Shown here in pieces: positions 16,799-26,900 of a stretch of 64,000 bases of DNA. The DNA comes from Bacteroidota bacterium (GTDB lineage: Bacteria; Bacteroidota; Bacteroidia; Bacteroidales; FEN-979), in assembly GCA_026391835.1 (NCBI GenBank), contig JAPLDF010000047.1, forward strand, positions 35,181 through 99,180, written 5' to 3'. The position numbers and the translations under genes were made by a program. Position 1 is the stretch's first letter; every line of letters starts with the position of its first letter. A model generated the notes under the pieces. That model was not told the DNA's origin and made no database searches. It saw nothing but the letters and a program-made list of their open reading frames with translations.

Positions 16799-19700
16799 CT
16801 AGTGCGTCACAGTGATCTTCACCGTACGGGTACCTCCGTTGGTAGCAACCTTTACGAAGTATACGCCGGTCTTGATGGCAGAAACGTTGATCTTCGCGGT
16901 TTTTGCATCAACATTGCTGCTGGTGTATACCGTCTGACCTACGAAATTCATGACATCAACACTGGTGATGGTGTAATCGCTCTTGATATTCACGATTTCA
17001 GTCGCAGGGTTAGGATAGATCATGATCTGTCTGTTGGCCAGGTCATTCAGACCAACTGCGAAGAATGGAACCATGATGGTATCGGTAGCAGGTTCGCATA
17101 TGATGTCGCTGTTTGCAGAATTCTTGTACAAAACAGTCACAAAATATCTGAAGGTGCTGCCATCAGGAGTTGAAGCAGGATATGTATCAACATAGGTAGT
17201 CTGCGTTACAGGGGTGGCGCCATTCAGAATTGCATAAGGAGCAATACCTGTTCCGCTGGTCCTGTATACATTGTATCCAAGGAGGACACTGCTGTCGGCA
17301 ACACTACCGTTATCGTTAATACTTACCTGGTTGGTGCTGAGATAAGCCGGGTGATTGTTAACACCGGTTGCAACTCTTGTATTGGCCAACGTTTGGAGTT
17401 CATTTACATAAACTTTCCTTGGTTGTACAAGATCCATTTTGTCGCCGGCAGGGATTTCGATATACAGATCCTGGAGGAAGTCACCGATTGTTGAGGCAAC
17501 GAATCCGGAATAAGTAGGCAGAACACCGTGTACGGAAACTCCGTCAGGACCGATATTGTCGGCAGAGAAGCAAGGATATGCATCAGTTGCTGAATTGCTC
17601 AGCGGCTCGAGCATGATCCCGATCAGTTTGCCACCAACACCTGCAATGTTTCCAAGGAGAACGTTGTTTTCCCATTTGTCATCACCAGTCGTGGTTAAAG
17701 GTCCGAGGGTAGCCAGTTCGGTAAATGTAGTCCAATCCACAACGTGGATTTTGTACTGCCAGATACCGGTTGTTCCCCATGATGCATGGTGGAAATTGAT
17801 CTTGTTCAGCGAAGCGTCAGGATAAGTGGCGAGATCGTAAACAACTCCGTATGCATTGTTGTAAGCCTGGAAGTAACCATTATCAGGTGTACCTGACCAT
17901 TGGAACAGTTTTTTCAGTACGGTTGGAACCGTGCTGACGCAGTTCGGGGCTGTCCAGGTAAGGGTGGTGGTGTAGTGTGACTGTGCAGCATGGAGAGCTG
18001 TAGCAGGTGTGCAGATACCATAAGCATGGATGTTGTCAACATACCAGTGGAGGATGTCAGCTGAGTTAACACCATTGGCTACAAAGCGGATCCGGAAGGC
18101 TTTACCCTTAACGGCGCTGATGTCAATGTGCTTTGATACCCAGTTGGTCGAACCGTTGTTGGTAACTTCCAGTTTCTGGTGCCATGAGCCACCGTATTGA
18201 ATATCGATGGTCAACTTCTCTTTACCGGTATTGTTGCGGTCGATCAGTTTCAGGTCGAAATCAAGCCAGATTTTGGCGCAGGTCCAGGCTGAAGCGTCGA
18301 TAACTTCGCTCTTCAGTTCCTGTGAGTAGTTGGCGATAGCAGGCTGCCATGTAAAGTCGGCGCAAGGAGCAGGATTACCGATACCGGTATTCATTGTCCA
18401 ATGTCCAACAGGCGACCAGTTCTGGAACAAATATGTTCCGAGATCCCATGGTTCGTAGAATGGCAGTGGCGCACCGCAGTTCAGCGTAACGGTCTTCTCA
18501 CCGGCAGTGTTGCCAAGTGATTCACCAAACTGACCCGGGAAACCATAGCTGGTAAGGTCATACCTGGCCTTTACCTCATATTTGTATGTACCGGGATCGC
18601 GTCCGTAGTCATAATAGGTAATGGAATCCTGGTGTGGGTTCCTGTGGATGAAAGCACCATCACGATAGATGTTGTAGCCAACGAGTCCAACTGGTGTTGA
18701 ACCGCCACCTGTACCACCTGACCAGTCTCCAATTTCAGTTGCCCAGATCCAAACCACGGAAGTACCCTGGTTCAACCCGATCAATCCTAATTTTGTACCA
18801 ACCTGTCCGCAACCTAAACCGCCTGCAGGACCATTGATGTTGGTAGATGCATTATCGTGTACAATACCGGTGTTGGTAAGGGTAGTACCGGTAATTTTCC
18901 ATTTCTGGTATTCATCTCCTGTTCCAGCTGCACCCTGTCCATGGAGCCAGAGGTAAGGACCACCGGTTGTCTGGTTTTCCCAGGCGGAACCGTAGATACT
19001 TACAACAGCAGGGCCGGTAGCAATGGTCGCGCCGGTTGTGATATTGACAAGATACATATCCGTCCAGCCACCGCACCATAATCCATTGTTTGTAGGATCG
19101 TATGCGATGTGGCGAACAGCAGGAACCGAGGTAGGAATGGTAGCAACCAAAGTCTTGGCTACAAAGTCCATTTTGTAAATAGAAGCTGCATTTGAACCAC
19201 CATACATAAACTGGGTTCCGTCATATGCGAGGTCGCGGATGGCGGTTACACCGGGGATGCTGAATGATTCGATCAAAGCACCTGTCGTAGCCTGGTATTT
19301 GAAGAACCAGGGTGGGCCTGCACTCCATGAAGTTGAATAGATAAAGTCACCAACGATTTCAACACCTGCCTGACCGGCACCTGAGCCAGCCCAGCCATAC
19401 AGCACATCCCAGAGGGCGTCGCTGTTGTCGGCGTTTGTTGTATTCTTCATGGTGAAAATATACGGGGAGAACTCAGCATTGGTATTGGGGAATTCAGTAC
19501 GCTGGGTCATGCCAAGGATTTCAGGAGCATCGGTCATTGTAACCGGCTTCTTCCAGGTCAGGTAAGCATTGCACTCAATGCCAGTGGCCGTAAGGTCACG
19601 AGCAGGATAGAGGAAATGCGACGTGAAGGTCACACAGATCTGCGGGCTGTAGCCACTGCCGTAAACGGCCTTGACACAAGCCTGGTAGGTCTGGCCATAA

Positions 19701-22700
19701 ACCACCTGGTTCGGCGGAATGTTGTAGGTCGTATCCGGGGTGAAAGCACTCAGCGTATTGTTCAGGTAGAAATTGTACCCGATAACGCAAGGATTCGGAC
19801 CGGTAGTTCCGTCGGTGCTGACAATTTTCACGTTGTCAATGTACCATCCGTCAATATCCACTGAACTAACACCGGCTGCATGGAAACGAACCTTGAAGGC
19901 GGGGTTGTGGGTCTGTGAAGTGATGTCAAGGGATTCTGATGTCCATGGAATGTTTACACCGCTTGAATTGTCGTAGGTTTTCAGCACTGTCCAGGTTGTA
20001 CCGTTCCAGAGCTCAACAGCCATCGTATTCAGGTTGGTTGTTCCATAGTTATCGAGGAAGATGTCATATTTGAACTTCATCTGCGGTGCATGAACACCAG
20101 CAAGTGATTTACTTGTCAGATACTGATCATAGTTGCTGACGGTCGGTGTCCAGTTGAAGAAAGCCGAAGGAGCAGGGTTACCTGTACCTGCAGACATCTG
20201 CCAGTTGGTACCACCTGAAATTACCCATGCATTGGTTGCAAAGCCGGTTGAGAAATTTTCATCAAGCTGATAAACCATCGCTCTCGGAGGGCTCCATGTA
20301 GCATGCAGACTCTGATCATTCACAACCAGGTTGGTAGCCGGGGCTGCATCCTGGAGTAACATGACGTTGTATGAAGCATCACCGTTGATCACAATATTCT
20401 GTGTATAAACCGGGTATGTAAAGCGGATCACTGTTAAGGTGTAATTCCCTTTCCATACATTGGTAAAATGCACACAACCTGAAGTATCAGTTGTTTTGGT
20501 ATAATTGGTGTCAGGATAGTTTGTGTTTACAAGTTTAACCACGGTACCGGCCTTGGGATTGGCGGCACAGGTGAGGGTGGCACAAACGTTCACATTGGCA
20601 ATCCAGCATTTTCCAATTACATTGGAGAAAGTAGCTGCTGAAGGACGCTGTCCCGGAGGGGAGTAAATAGCTTTAACAGCCCAGCGGTAAGCGGCACATG
20701 GCAGGGTAGGCCAGCCATTGTCAACGGTTGTGTTGACGTTGCCTGTCCAGATGGACGTCCATGCTGCAGGAGTACCTTCTTCGCCTTGTTTCAGTCGCCA
20801 TACCTGGTAGCTCATCGTGCTGTTGGTAGGCTGTGTTCCGTTGATTTTGAAAGGAACACCCTGGTTGTAGGTTGCATTGATCGGTGTATAACCACCAACA
20901 GTACCGGTGTATAACAGGCCATTGCCTGTTGTCGGGGTATTGTTGATTGTTACGTACGGGCACCATGGGCCGGAAGCGATTGTTCCTGAAGCATTGAACT
21001 CAACCCAGTAATTTCCGGCAGGCAGTGTAAGACCTGTTGTATTGACAACCAGTTTCATAATTGGACGCTGGTTGTTGCCTGTTACATTCACACGGTAAAT
21101 GTTGGTGAATGAAGAGCTGGAAAGCCTGTTTGTGGTAGTATCACCCCAAACAACGGTTGTACCGGGCTGGCCGGGGATCCCGTTGAGGATACGGCAGTAG
21201 GCAGCCGTAAATGAAGAGGTGGTTGTTGATCCGGTCTGGTAGCCGTAAAATTCGAGGGAAGTAACATTCCATGCTGTTCCGGTTACGCTGAAATCATCAG
21301 CAATACGGTAATAAGCTGCATGGTTTACGTTGCTGCCATATCCCGTGAGGGGAGCCTGGAGCATACTCTCGTCAGCACCGCCAAAACCTGTTCCCACACC
21401 GGTGATCATCGGACCGTTATCAAACAACACGGAAGCAGGAGCATCGGTAGGATTAACTGTACCAAGGTCGCTTGTTGAACCAACTCCGTTATCTGTCAGC
21501 TCCTGGTTGGTAGCGGCAGTGTAAGTGAATTGCTGAGCAACATTGTTATTCTGCATGGTTGACCATTCGATAGGCTCGGTACGGGCAACACCTTCGTAAC
21601 CGGTAACAGTGGTAACCGGGGTTTGATAGATAAGGCCATTTACTGCACCTGCAGTGATGATTTCCTTATTGGATGAGGAGTTGTCGGCCAAAATCGGACC
21701 GCCAACACCCTGCAGGATCGCACGCATCATGAAATTGCCAGCGGCAGGAATCCAGGGAGCACCACCGGTAACAAATTTCGCATAGCTGCGGAGTTGGGTA
21801 TTGGTTAAATCAACACCGAGTCCGGCTGCCTGCGGGGGAATGCCACCCTGTTTCATCACCAGGTAGAAATCGCCTGAGTTGATGGTGATGGGAGCTGCAA
21901 ATGAGAAGTCAACCCAGCCAAAAGCATTGGCTGTAACTTCAACACTGTCAATTTTTGTTCCCGGTAAGCCACCAGCTCCGTCGGCTTTGTAAGCCATCAT
22001 CATGAACTTGGTAAGCGGGAATACGGTCGTGGTAGGATAATTTGCAACAGTTCCAAGGTTTACTTTACCACCAATCAATTTTACCGGCCATCCCAGGGGG
22101 GTGAATTTCAGTGCATTGAGGTTGTTGGCAGTAGCCCAGATGGCGAAGTTATCCTGTGTACCATCATCATAGATCATCTGGTACAGTCCCTGGGGAACTC
22201 CCCAGTTGAGGTTAACAGCTGTAGGTGTGGTCGGATTGTTCAAAGCAGCTGTGAACGGTCCCGGAGGAACGGCAGTAGGCAGCAATGCGGCATCCAGTGA
22301 AGCTGTAGTACCGGCGGTCAGGGTGATTGTTGATACTAAGTCGTCAAAACCGGTTTTCCCGATTACGATAGGCTGGGTGCCAACTACAGGAAGCAAACCG
22401 GTAAGATAAACACCGCCGGCAGTTGAGTACCATGTGGTCTGGTTTGGAGGATTACCAATTTTAATCGTAGCGCCAACAAGGAAGTTTCCGGTTGAAGCAT
22501 CGGTAACAACACCGCCGGCTTTTGGTGGCAGGAGCATTGCAACATTCAAAGTTGTCGTAACACCACCAACAATGGCTGCAGTGCCGTTATAGGGAACAAA
22601 ACCGGTTGCGGTAACAGTAACGTTTACGGTGCCGGCATTCAGGTTAGGAATTGAATAGAAACCGGCGGCGTTGGTAAGTACCGGGGGAAGCGCATTCACC

Positions 22701-23368
22701 ACAACAGAAGCATTGGCAATCGGAGCTCCGCCGGAAGCACTGGTAACAGTGCCGGCCAGGGTACCCAAAGCAATACCATTCAGGTGTGCGAAGTCAAGAT
22801 AGCAGTCGTTCCCGTAATAAGATGTGAACAGGAAGCCGATTCTCAGGTTTGCCTGATTTCCGGCAGCTGCCGGGAGCATGATGGTATGGATCTTCCAACC
22901 GGTTGAACCGTCATAACGGTTAACCTGTGTTCCGGCTGTAGTCCAGGTTGATCCACCATTTGTTGAGAACTGAACCTGTACATTGTCAGGATTTCCCGTG
23001 TAACCAGGATCATGGTAGAAGGCAAAATCAACAGACGCACCGGCATAACCAACGGTAGACGTGCCCGCGGTCCGATAAAGTCGTGTTGATGAGGTGCCTG
23101 AGCCACTGATCGAAAACGAGTTGTACTTGACAAAATAGGAGCCGTTATAGGCTGCCGCAACAACAGGATAACCAGCTGAACCACCCAGAACGTATGTTAT
23201 TCCAAGTGTTGTACCGGTTACCTGGGCTGTTGCCCAGTTGGCAGGAATAGCCCCGCCATTCTCCCAGCTCTCGGTCAGCAGAACAGTCTGCGACCTGGCC
23301 TGAGGTGCAATCATAAAAGCCATTGCTAAAACCAACAGCATCATGACCATCTTTGTAACATTTTTCAT
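16799..23368 (-). CDS. Giant modular T9SS adhesin-like protein A (2189 aa)
   Basis: Signal peptide 1-27. Domains as seen, positions approximate: jelly-roll of choice-of-anchor J type 28-200; two carboxypeptidase-regulatory-like repeats 203-365; a domain starting MIYDDGTQDNFAIW 400-570; a module unique to this copy 594-851; another carboxypeptidase-like repeat 922-1008; anchor J 1036-1190; a propeller-like module 1280-1550; Fn3; anchor J 1633-1786; a variable module 1811-2023; Fn3; and a type A T9SS sorting domain 2112-2189 (IMIYPNPATEIVNIKSD to KITVTH). The anchor J units resemble the cleaved-adhesin domains of gingipains. No protease active site was seen. It is likely a cell-surface or matrix protein. 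Framework segments are nearly identical to protein B, variable modules are not. Confidence 0.88.
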   Translation of the reverse strand: MKNVTKMVMMLLVLAMAFMIAPQARSQTVLLTESWENGGAIPANWATAQVTGTTLGITYVLGGSAGYPVVAAAYNGSYFVKYNSFSISGSGTSSTRLYRTAGTSTVGYAGASVDFAFYHDPGYTGNPDNVQVQFSTNGGSTWTTAGTQVNRYDGSTGWKIHTIMLPAAAGNQANLRIGFLFTSYYGNDCYLDFAHLNGIALGTLAGTVTSASGGAPIANASVVVNALPPVLTNAAGFYSIPNLNAGTVNVTVTATGFVPYNGTAAIVGGVTTTLNVAMLLPPKAGGVVTDASTGNFLVGATIKIGNPPNQTTWYSTAGGVYLTGLLPVVGTQPIVIGKTGFDDLVSTITLTAGTTASLDAALLPTAVPPGPFTAALNNPTTPTAVNLNWGVPQGLYQMIYDDGTQDNFAIWATANNLNALKFTPLGWPVKLIGGKVNLGTVANYPTTTVFPLTKFMMMAYKADGAGGLPGTKIDSVEVTANAFGWVDFSFAAPITINSGDFYLVMKQGGIPPQAAGLGVDLTNTQLRSYAKFVTGGAPWIPAAGNFMMRAILQGVGGPILADNSSSNKEIITAGAVNGLIYQTPVTTVTGYEGVARTEPIEWSTMQNNNVAQQFTYTAATNQELTDNGVGSTSDLGTVNPTDAPASVLFDNGPMITGVGTGFGGADESMLQAPLTGYGSNVNHAAYYRIADDFSVTGTAWNVTSLEFYGYQTGSTTTSSFTAAYCRILNGIPGQPGTTVVWGDTTTNRLSSSSFTNIYRVNVTGNNQRPIMKLVVNTTGLTLPAGNYWVEFNASGTIASGPWCPYVTINNTPTTGNGLLYTGTVGGYTPINATYNQGVPFKINGTQPTNSTMSYQVWRLKQGEEGTPAAWTSIWTGNVNTTVDNGWPTLPCAAYRWAVKAIYSPPGQRPSAATFSNVIGKCWIANVNVCATLTCAANPKAGTVVKLVNTNYPDTNYTKTTDTSGCVHFTNVWKGNYTLTVIRFTYPVYTQNIVINGDASYNVMLLQDAAPATNLVVNDQSLHATWSPPRAMVYQLDENFSTGFATNAWVISGGTNWQMSAGTGNPAPSAFFNWTPTVSNYDQYLTSKSLAGVHAPQMKFKYDIFLDNYGTTNLNTMAVELWNGTTWTVLKTYDNSSGVNIPWTSESLDITSQTHNPAFKVRFHAAGVSSVDIDGWYIDNVKIVSTDGTTGPNPCVIGYNFYLNNTLSAFTPDTTYNIPPNQVVYGQTYQACVKAVYGSGYSPQICVTFTSHFLYPARDLTATGIECNAYLTWKKPVTMTDAPEILGMTQRTEFPNTNAEFSPYIFTMKNTTNADNSDALWDVLYGWAGSGAGQAGVEIVGDFIYSTSWSAGPPWFFKYQATTGALIESFSIPGVTAIRDLAYDGTQFMYGGSNAASIYKMDFVAKTLVATIPTSVPAVRHIAYDPTNNGLWCGGWTDMYLVNITTGATIATGPAVVSIYGSAWENQTTGGPYLWLHGQGAAGTGDEYQKWKITGTTLTNTGIVHDNASTNINGPAGGLGCGQVGTKLGLIGLNQGTSVVWIWATEIGDWSGGTGGGSTPVGLVGYNIYRDGAFIHRNPHQDSITYYDYGRDPGTYKYEVKARYDLTSYGFPGQFGESLGNTAGEKTVTLNCGAPLPFYEPWDLGTYLFQNWSPVGHWTMNTGIGNPAPCADFTWQPAIANYSQELKSEVIDASAWTCAKIWLDFDLKLIDRNNTGKEKLTIDIQYGGSWHQKLEVTNNGSTNWVSKHIDISAVKGKAFRIRFVANGVNSADILHWYVDNIHAYGICTPATALHAAQSHYTTTLTWTAPNCVSTVPTVLKKLFQWSGTPDNGYFQAYNNAYGVVYDLATYPDASLNKINFHHASWGTTGIWQYKIHVVDWTTFTELATLGPLTTTGDDKWENNVLLGNIAGVGGKLIGIMLEPLSNSATDAYPCFSADNIGPDGVSVHGVLPTYSGFVASTIGDFLQDLYIEIPAGDKMDLVQPRKVYVNELQTLANTRVATGVNNHPAYLSTNQVSINDNGSVADSSVLLGYNVYRTSGTGIAPYAILNGATPVTQTTYVDTYPASTPDGSTFRYFVTVLYKNSANSDIICEPATDTIMVPFFAVGLNDLANRQIMIYPNPATEIVNIKSDYTITSVDVMNFVGQTVYTSSNVDAKTAKINVSAIKTGVYFVKVATNGGTRTVKITVTH

Positions 23369-23416
23369 AGAGATGAATTTAGGTTAATAATGATTACGAA
23401 TGAATAAATATAAGGG

Positions 23417-23436
23417 TATCAATAAACTTATTGATA
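23417..23436. promoter_or_regulatory. Palindrome TATCAATA-N4-TATTGATA upstream of protein A
   Basis: A perfect 9-bp inverted repeat (TATCAATAA-AC-TTATTGATA) centred about 59 bp before the start of protein A. The same palindrome with the same flank (GG before; TATATAGGG then AAAAAG after) lies at 30320-30339 before protein B. It could be an operator or an RNA hairpin in the leader. Confidence 0.6.
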
Positions 23437-23740
23437 TATATAGGGAAAAAGCATTCACATTTAAAGATATTTAATGATAATACAAAAACCAGCCATAATA
23501 AACATTACGCTGATTATCAGTAGTTAAAACAATTACATTCATTTTTATCTCCATGCAAAGATAAACACAAAATTTAATTTTTGTAAAAATCGTGATAATT
23601 TTTACATCTAATTTGATATTTGAATCCGTCACTCATAAAAACCAGATCCGGCAAATAAAATCCAATCTTTTTCCATTGTTAATCCATACAGAAAAACCAG
23701 GTGAGGCATTTGTCCTGACTTCTGACATTTAGTGAGGTAC
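23437..23740. other. AT-rich gap without recognisable gene
   Basis: AT-rich sequence upstream of protein A. No exact TAnnTTTG box in a usable position, no convincing ORF and no RNA gene were found. A 79-codon frame further along (23629-23868) is repeat-derived and rejected. Confidence 0.5.
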
Positions 23741-23742
23741 AC

Positions 23743-23788
23743 CGCGAGGTACGAGGTACGAATGACGAAGTACGAATGACGAAGAACA
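23743..23788. repeat. Short tandem repeats (GAGGTAC and TACGAATGACGAAG types)
   Basis: Units GCGAGGTAC and GAGGTAC followed by two copies of TACGAATGACGAAG, which is built from 7-bp words of the family seen in other gaps. Confidence 0.7.
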
Positions 23789-23854
23789 AAGGATGGGATT
23801 AGCAGGCCGTTGTTCGTCTTTCGAACTTTGTACTTCCCACCGACCGGTAAAAGA

Positions 23855-23881
23855 AAAGGGCTGACCAACGGCCAGCCCTTT
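23855..23881 (-). terminator. Intrinsic terminator of the 2104-aa gene
   Basis: A 9-bp stem AAAGGGCTG/CAGCCCTTT followed on the minus strand by TTCTTTTACC. It is almost the same sequence as the terminator after protein A, including flanks. Confidence 0.7.
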
Positions 23882-23891
23882 CCAGGGTATG

Positions 23892-23947
23892 AAGGGGCGG
23901 CTTCATAGCCGCCCTTTCAGGATTAAGGGGCGGCTTGAAAGCCGCCC
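23892..23947. repeat. Two GGGCGGCTT hairpins after the 2104-aa gene
   Basis: Hairpin A, GGGCGGCT-TCAT-AGCCGCCC, and hairpin B, GGGCGGCTT-G-AAAGCCGCCC, stand in the same position relative to the stop codon as the pair after protein A. Confidence 0.75.
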
Positions 23948-23953
23948 TAACAA

Positions 23954-26900
23954 TTAGTGAGTTACCGTGATTTTCACAGTGCGGATGCCTTCGGTGGTCG
24001 AAACCTTTACGAAGTAAACGCCTGTCTTGAACGAGGTAACATTGAGCTGTGCGGTTTTTGAATCAACATTTCTGCTGGTATAAACCGTCTGGCCAACAAA
24101 GTTCATGGCATCAATAGCGGTAATTGTGTAATCGCTCTTGATATTCACGAGTTCGCTTGCAGGGTTAGGATAAACCATGATCTGACCACTGGTCAGGTCA
24201 TTTAATCCTGTTGCCGGGAAGTGAACAAGAACAGTGTCGGATGAAGATTCGCACAACAGCTGGTTATTGGCTGAATTCTTGTACAATGAGGTTACATAGT
24301 ACCTGAATGTGCCGGCAACAAGTGTTGTAGGATAAGTATCAACGTAGGTAGCTGCAGTTACGGGGCTGGTATTCAGCATTGCGTAAGGAGCAACACCAGT
24401 TGCATCGGTGCGGTATACATTGTATCCGTTCAGCGTGCTGCTGTCGGCTGCATCTGTTTCAATACCCATGACACCATGATAATGTGTATCAGCATGACGG
24501 TTGGTCATCGTCAGTTTGTTGGCAGGAACTACTGTTCCAGGAACTGTCTGGGCACCAGGGACCAAAGTCACTGATTTCAGATCAGCACCAACGAGAGCCT
24601 GAGCCTGGATGACAAAACAACCTGTTCCGATTCCAAGACCGAAGGTGCTGAGTTTTGCCCAAACACCAGCTGCATCCCTGTACCATCCCAAATCCTGGGT
24701 AGCATAAGGACCGTTGTTATCCCAACCAAGGTAATTGGTGGCTGTAGGATTGTTGTCAAACTTGACCATGGCATAGAACGGACCGGCAAATGGAATATCC
24801 GGAGCAGTTACAGTTACCCAGTCATCACTTGGCATCTGGAAGTTTGCACTTGAACCAAGAAGTACGTGAGCAGCACTGTAGACGTCAACTTTCATTGTGA
24901 AAGGAGCGCCGGCAGCATTTGCCATCCAGTAAATCTTGAATTGTTTCAGAACACCGTCGTAAGCATTGGAGATGGGGAATTCAGTACCCAGCCATGCTAC
25001 TTCGCCGTTGTCGGTAACACCTGATTCGGCAGTACCATCATCAAATACGAAGTTCATGATCTGACCTGTTGTGCCGGAACCGCAATTGGGAGCCGTCCAG
25101 GTAAGGGTGGTGGTGAATTGTGACTGAACTGCATGGAGAGCTGCGGGAGCCTTGCAAATACCATAGGCATGGATGTTGTCAACATACCAGTGGAGAATGT
25201 CTGCAGAGTTCACACCGTTGGCAACAAAGCGGATCCGGAAAGATTTGCCTTTCACCGAGCTGATGTCAATGTGCTTGGGAATCCAGTTGGTAGAACCGTT
25301 GTTGGTTACTTCCAGTTTCTGGTGCCATGAGTTGTTATAATACAAATCGATGGTCAGCTTTTCTTTACCGGTATTGTTGCGGTCGATAAGCTTCAGGTCG
25401 AAATCAAGCCAGATGGCTGCACAGGTCCATGCAGAAGCGTCGATAACTTCGCTCTTCAGTTCCTGTGAGTAGTTGGCGATAGCAGGCTGCCATGTAAAGT
25501 CGGCACAGGGAGCAGGATTACCGATACCGGTATTCATTGTCCAATGTCCAACAGGCGACCAGTTCTGGAATGCAAATGTGCCAATATCCCATGGTTCTGA
25601 GAATGGCAGCGGTGCACCGCAGTTCAGGGTAACGGTTTGTTCACCGGCTGTGTTGGTGAGTGATTCACCAAACTGTCCCGGGAATCCGTAGCTTGTAAGG
25701 TCATACCTGGCCTTCACATCATATTTGTAAGTTCCCGGATCGCGTCCGTAGTCATAATAGGTAATGGAATCCTGGTGTGGGTTCCTGTGGATGAAAGCAC
25801 CATCACGATAGATGTTGTAGCCAACAAGGCCGACAGGTGTTCCGCCGCCGCCACCAGCTGTGGTAACAGGAAGAGTTGCACCGCCAATCTGGTCGGGTGT
25901 GCTGCTTAACAAGGTAGAACCGCCTGTTGTAACATCAACGGCACGGATCTGTCCGGCACCAGCAGTGTTGTTGTAAGCGGCCATGGTGATCGTGTTGACA
26001 GCCTGGTCATAGAACATGCACTGGCCATAGTTGGCATCGAATCCAAGGGGTCCGACAACTGTGGCAAGACCAGTGGTTTTGTTGATAGAATAGAACCTGT
26101 CATTTACAAGGTCATATCCCCAGAGGTTTCCAAGCTGGTCACCGGCCATGCTGATCATTCCGGCCGAGTTAACGGTTGTACCAACCAAAGTAGCACTTGG
26201 AACAGCAGGATTGATTTTCCAGAGTTTATCAGTTGTCAGGGAAGCGGATGAAATACCATAAACATCACCGTTGCTGCCGTCGATTGCGAGGTCAAGCATC
26301 TGGTCGGTAGTTCCGTTGCCCATGCTGCCGAGGTCCGTAAAGGCACCGGTAGCTCTGATAACTTTAAAGAGGTGATCGCTTCCATCCATGATGGCGTAAC
26401 CAAAATCTGTCTGGTTGGCCGGCATTTCAAGATCGTGCCAGAAATCTGTCGTATTTGGTGTTCCGGCAATATTTACCTTACCGGCAACATTGTTCACATC
26501 GAAGTTGATTGTGAAGTGGCTTGAGCAATCGATACCGAAGGCATTTGATCCCAGAGGAGCGTCTGTCGGCATTGTGCTTACAACAGCTGCAGGGTTCTTT
26601 GGAGCAAGGCCAATGTGTGATTGTGAGTGTTCAACAACACCATCAAACATAGGAACATTTGGAGCATCACCTACGGTAACCGGTTTTTTCCAGGTTAAGT
26701 ATGCGTTGCACTCAATGCCAGTGGCTGTAAGGTCACGTGCAGGATAGAGGAAATGTGCGGTAAATGTCACACAGATCTGCGGGCTGTAACCACTACCATA
26801 AACGGCCTTGACACAAGCCTGGTAAGTTTGGCCATAAACCACCTGGTTCGGCGGAATGTTGTAGGTTGTATCCGGGGTGAAGGCACTCTGGGTACCATTC

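Noticed and set aside
23629..23868. 79-codon frame in the gap between giant genes A and B
   Set aside because: It is built largely from tandem repeats and terminator sequence and has no signal or domain.
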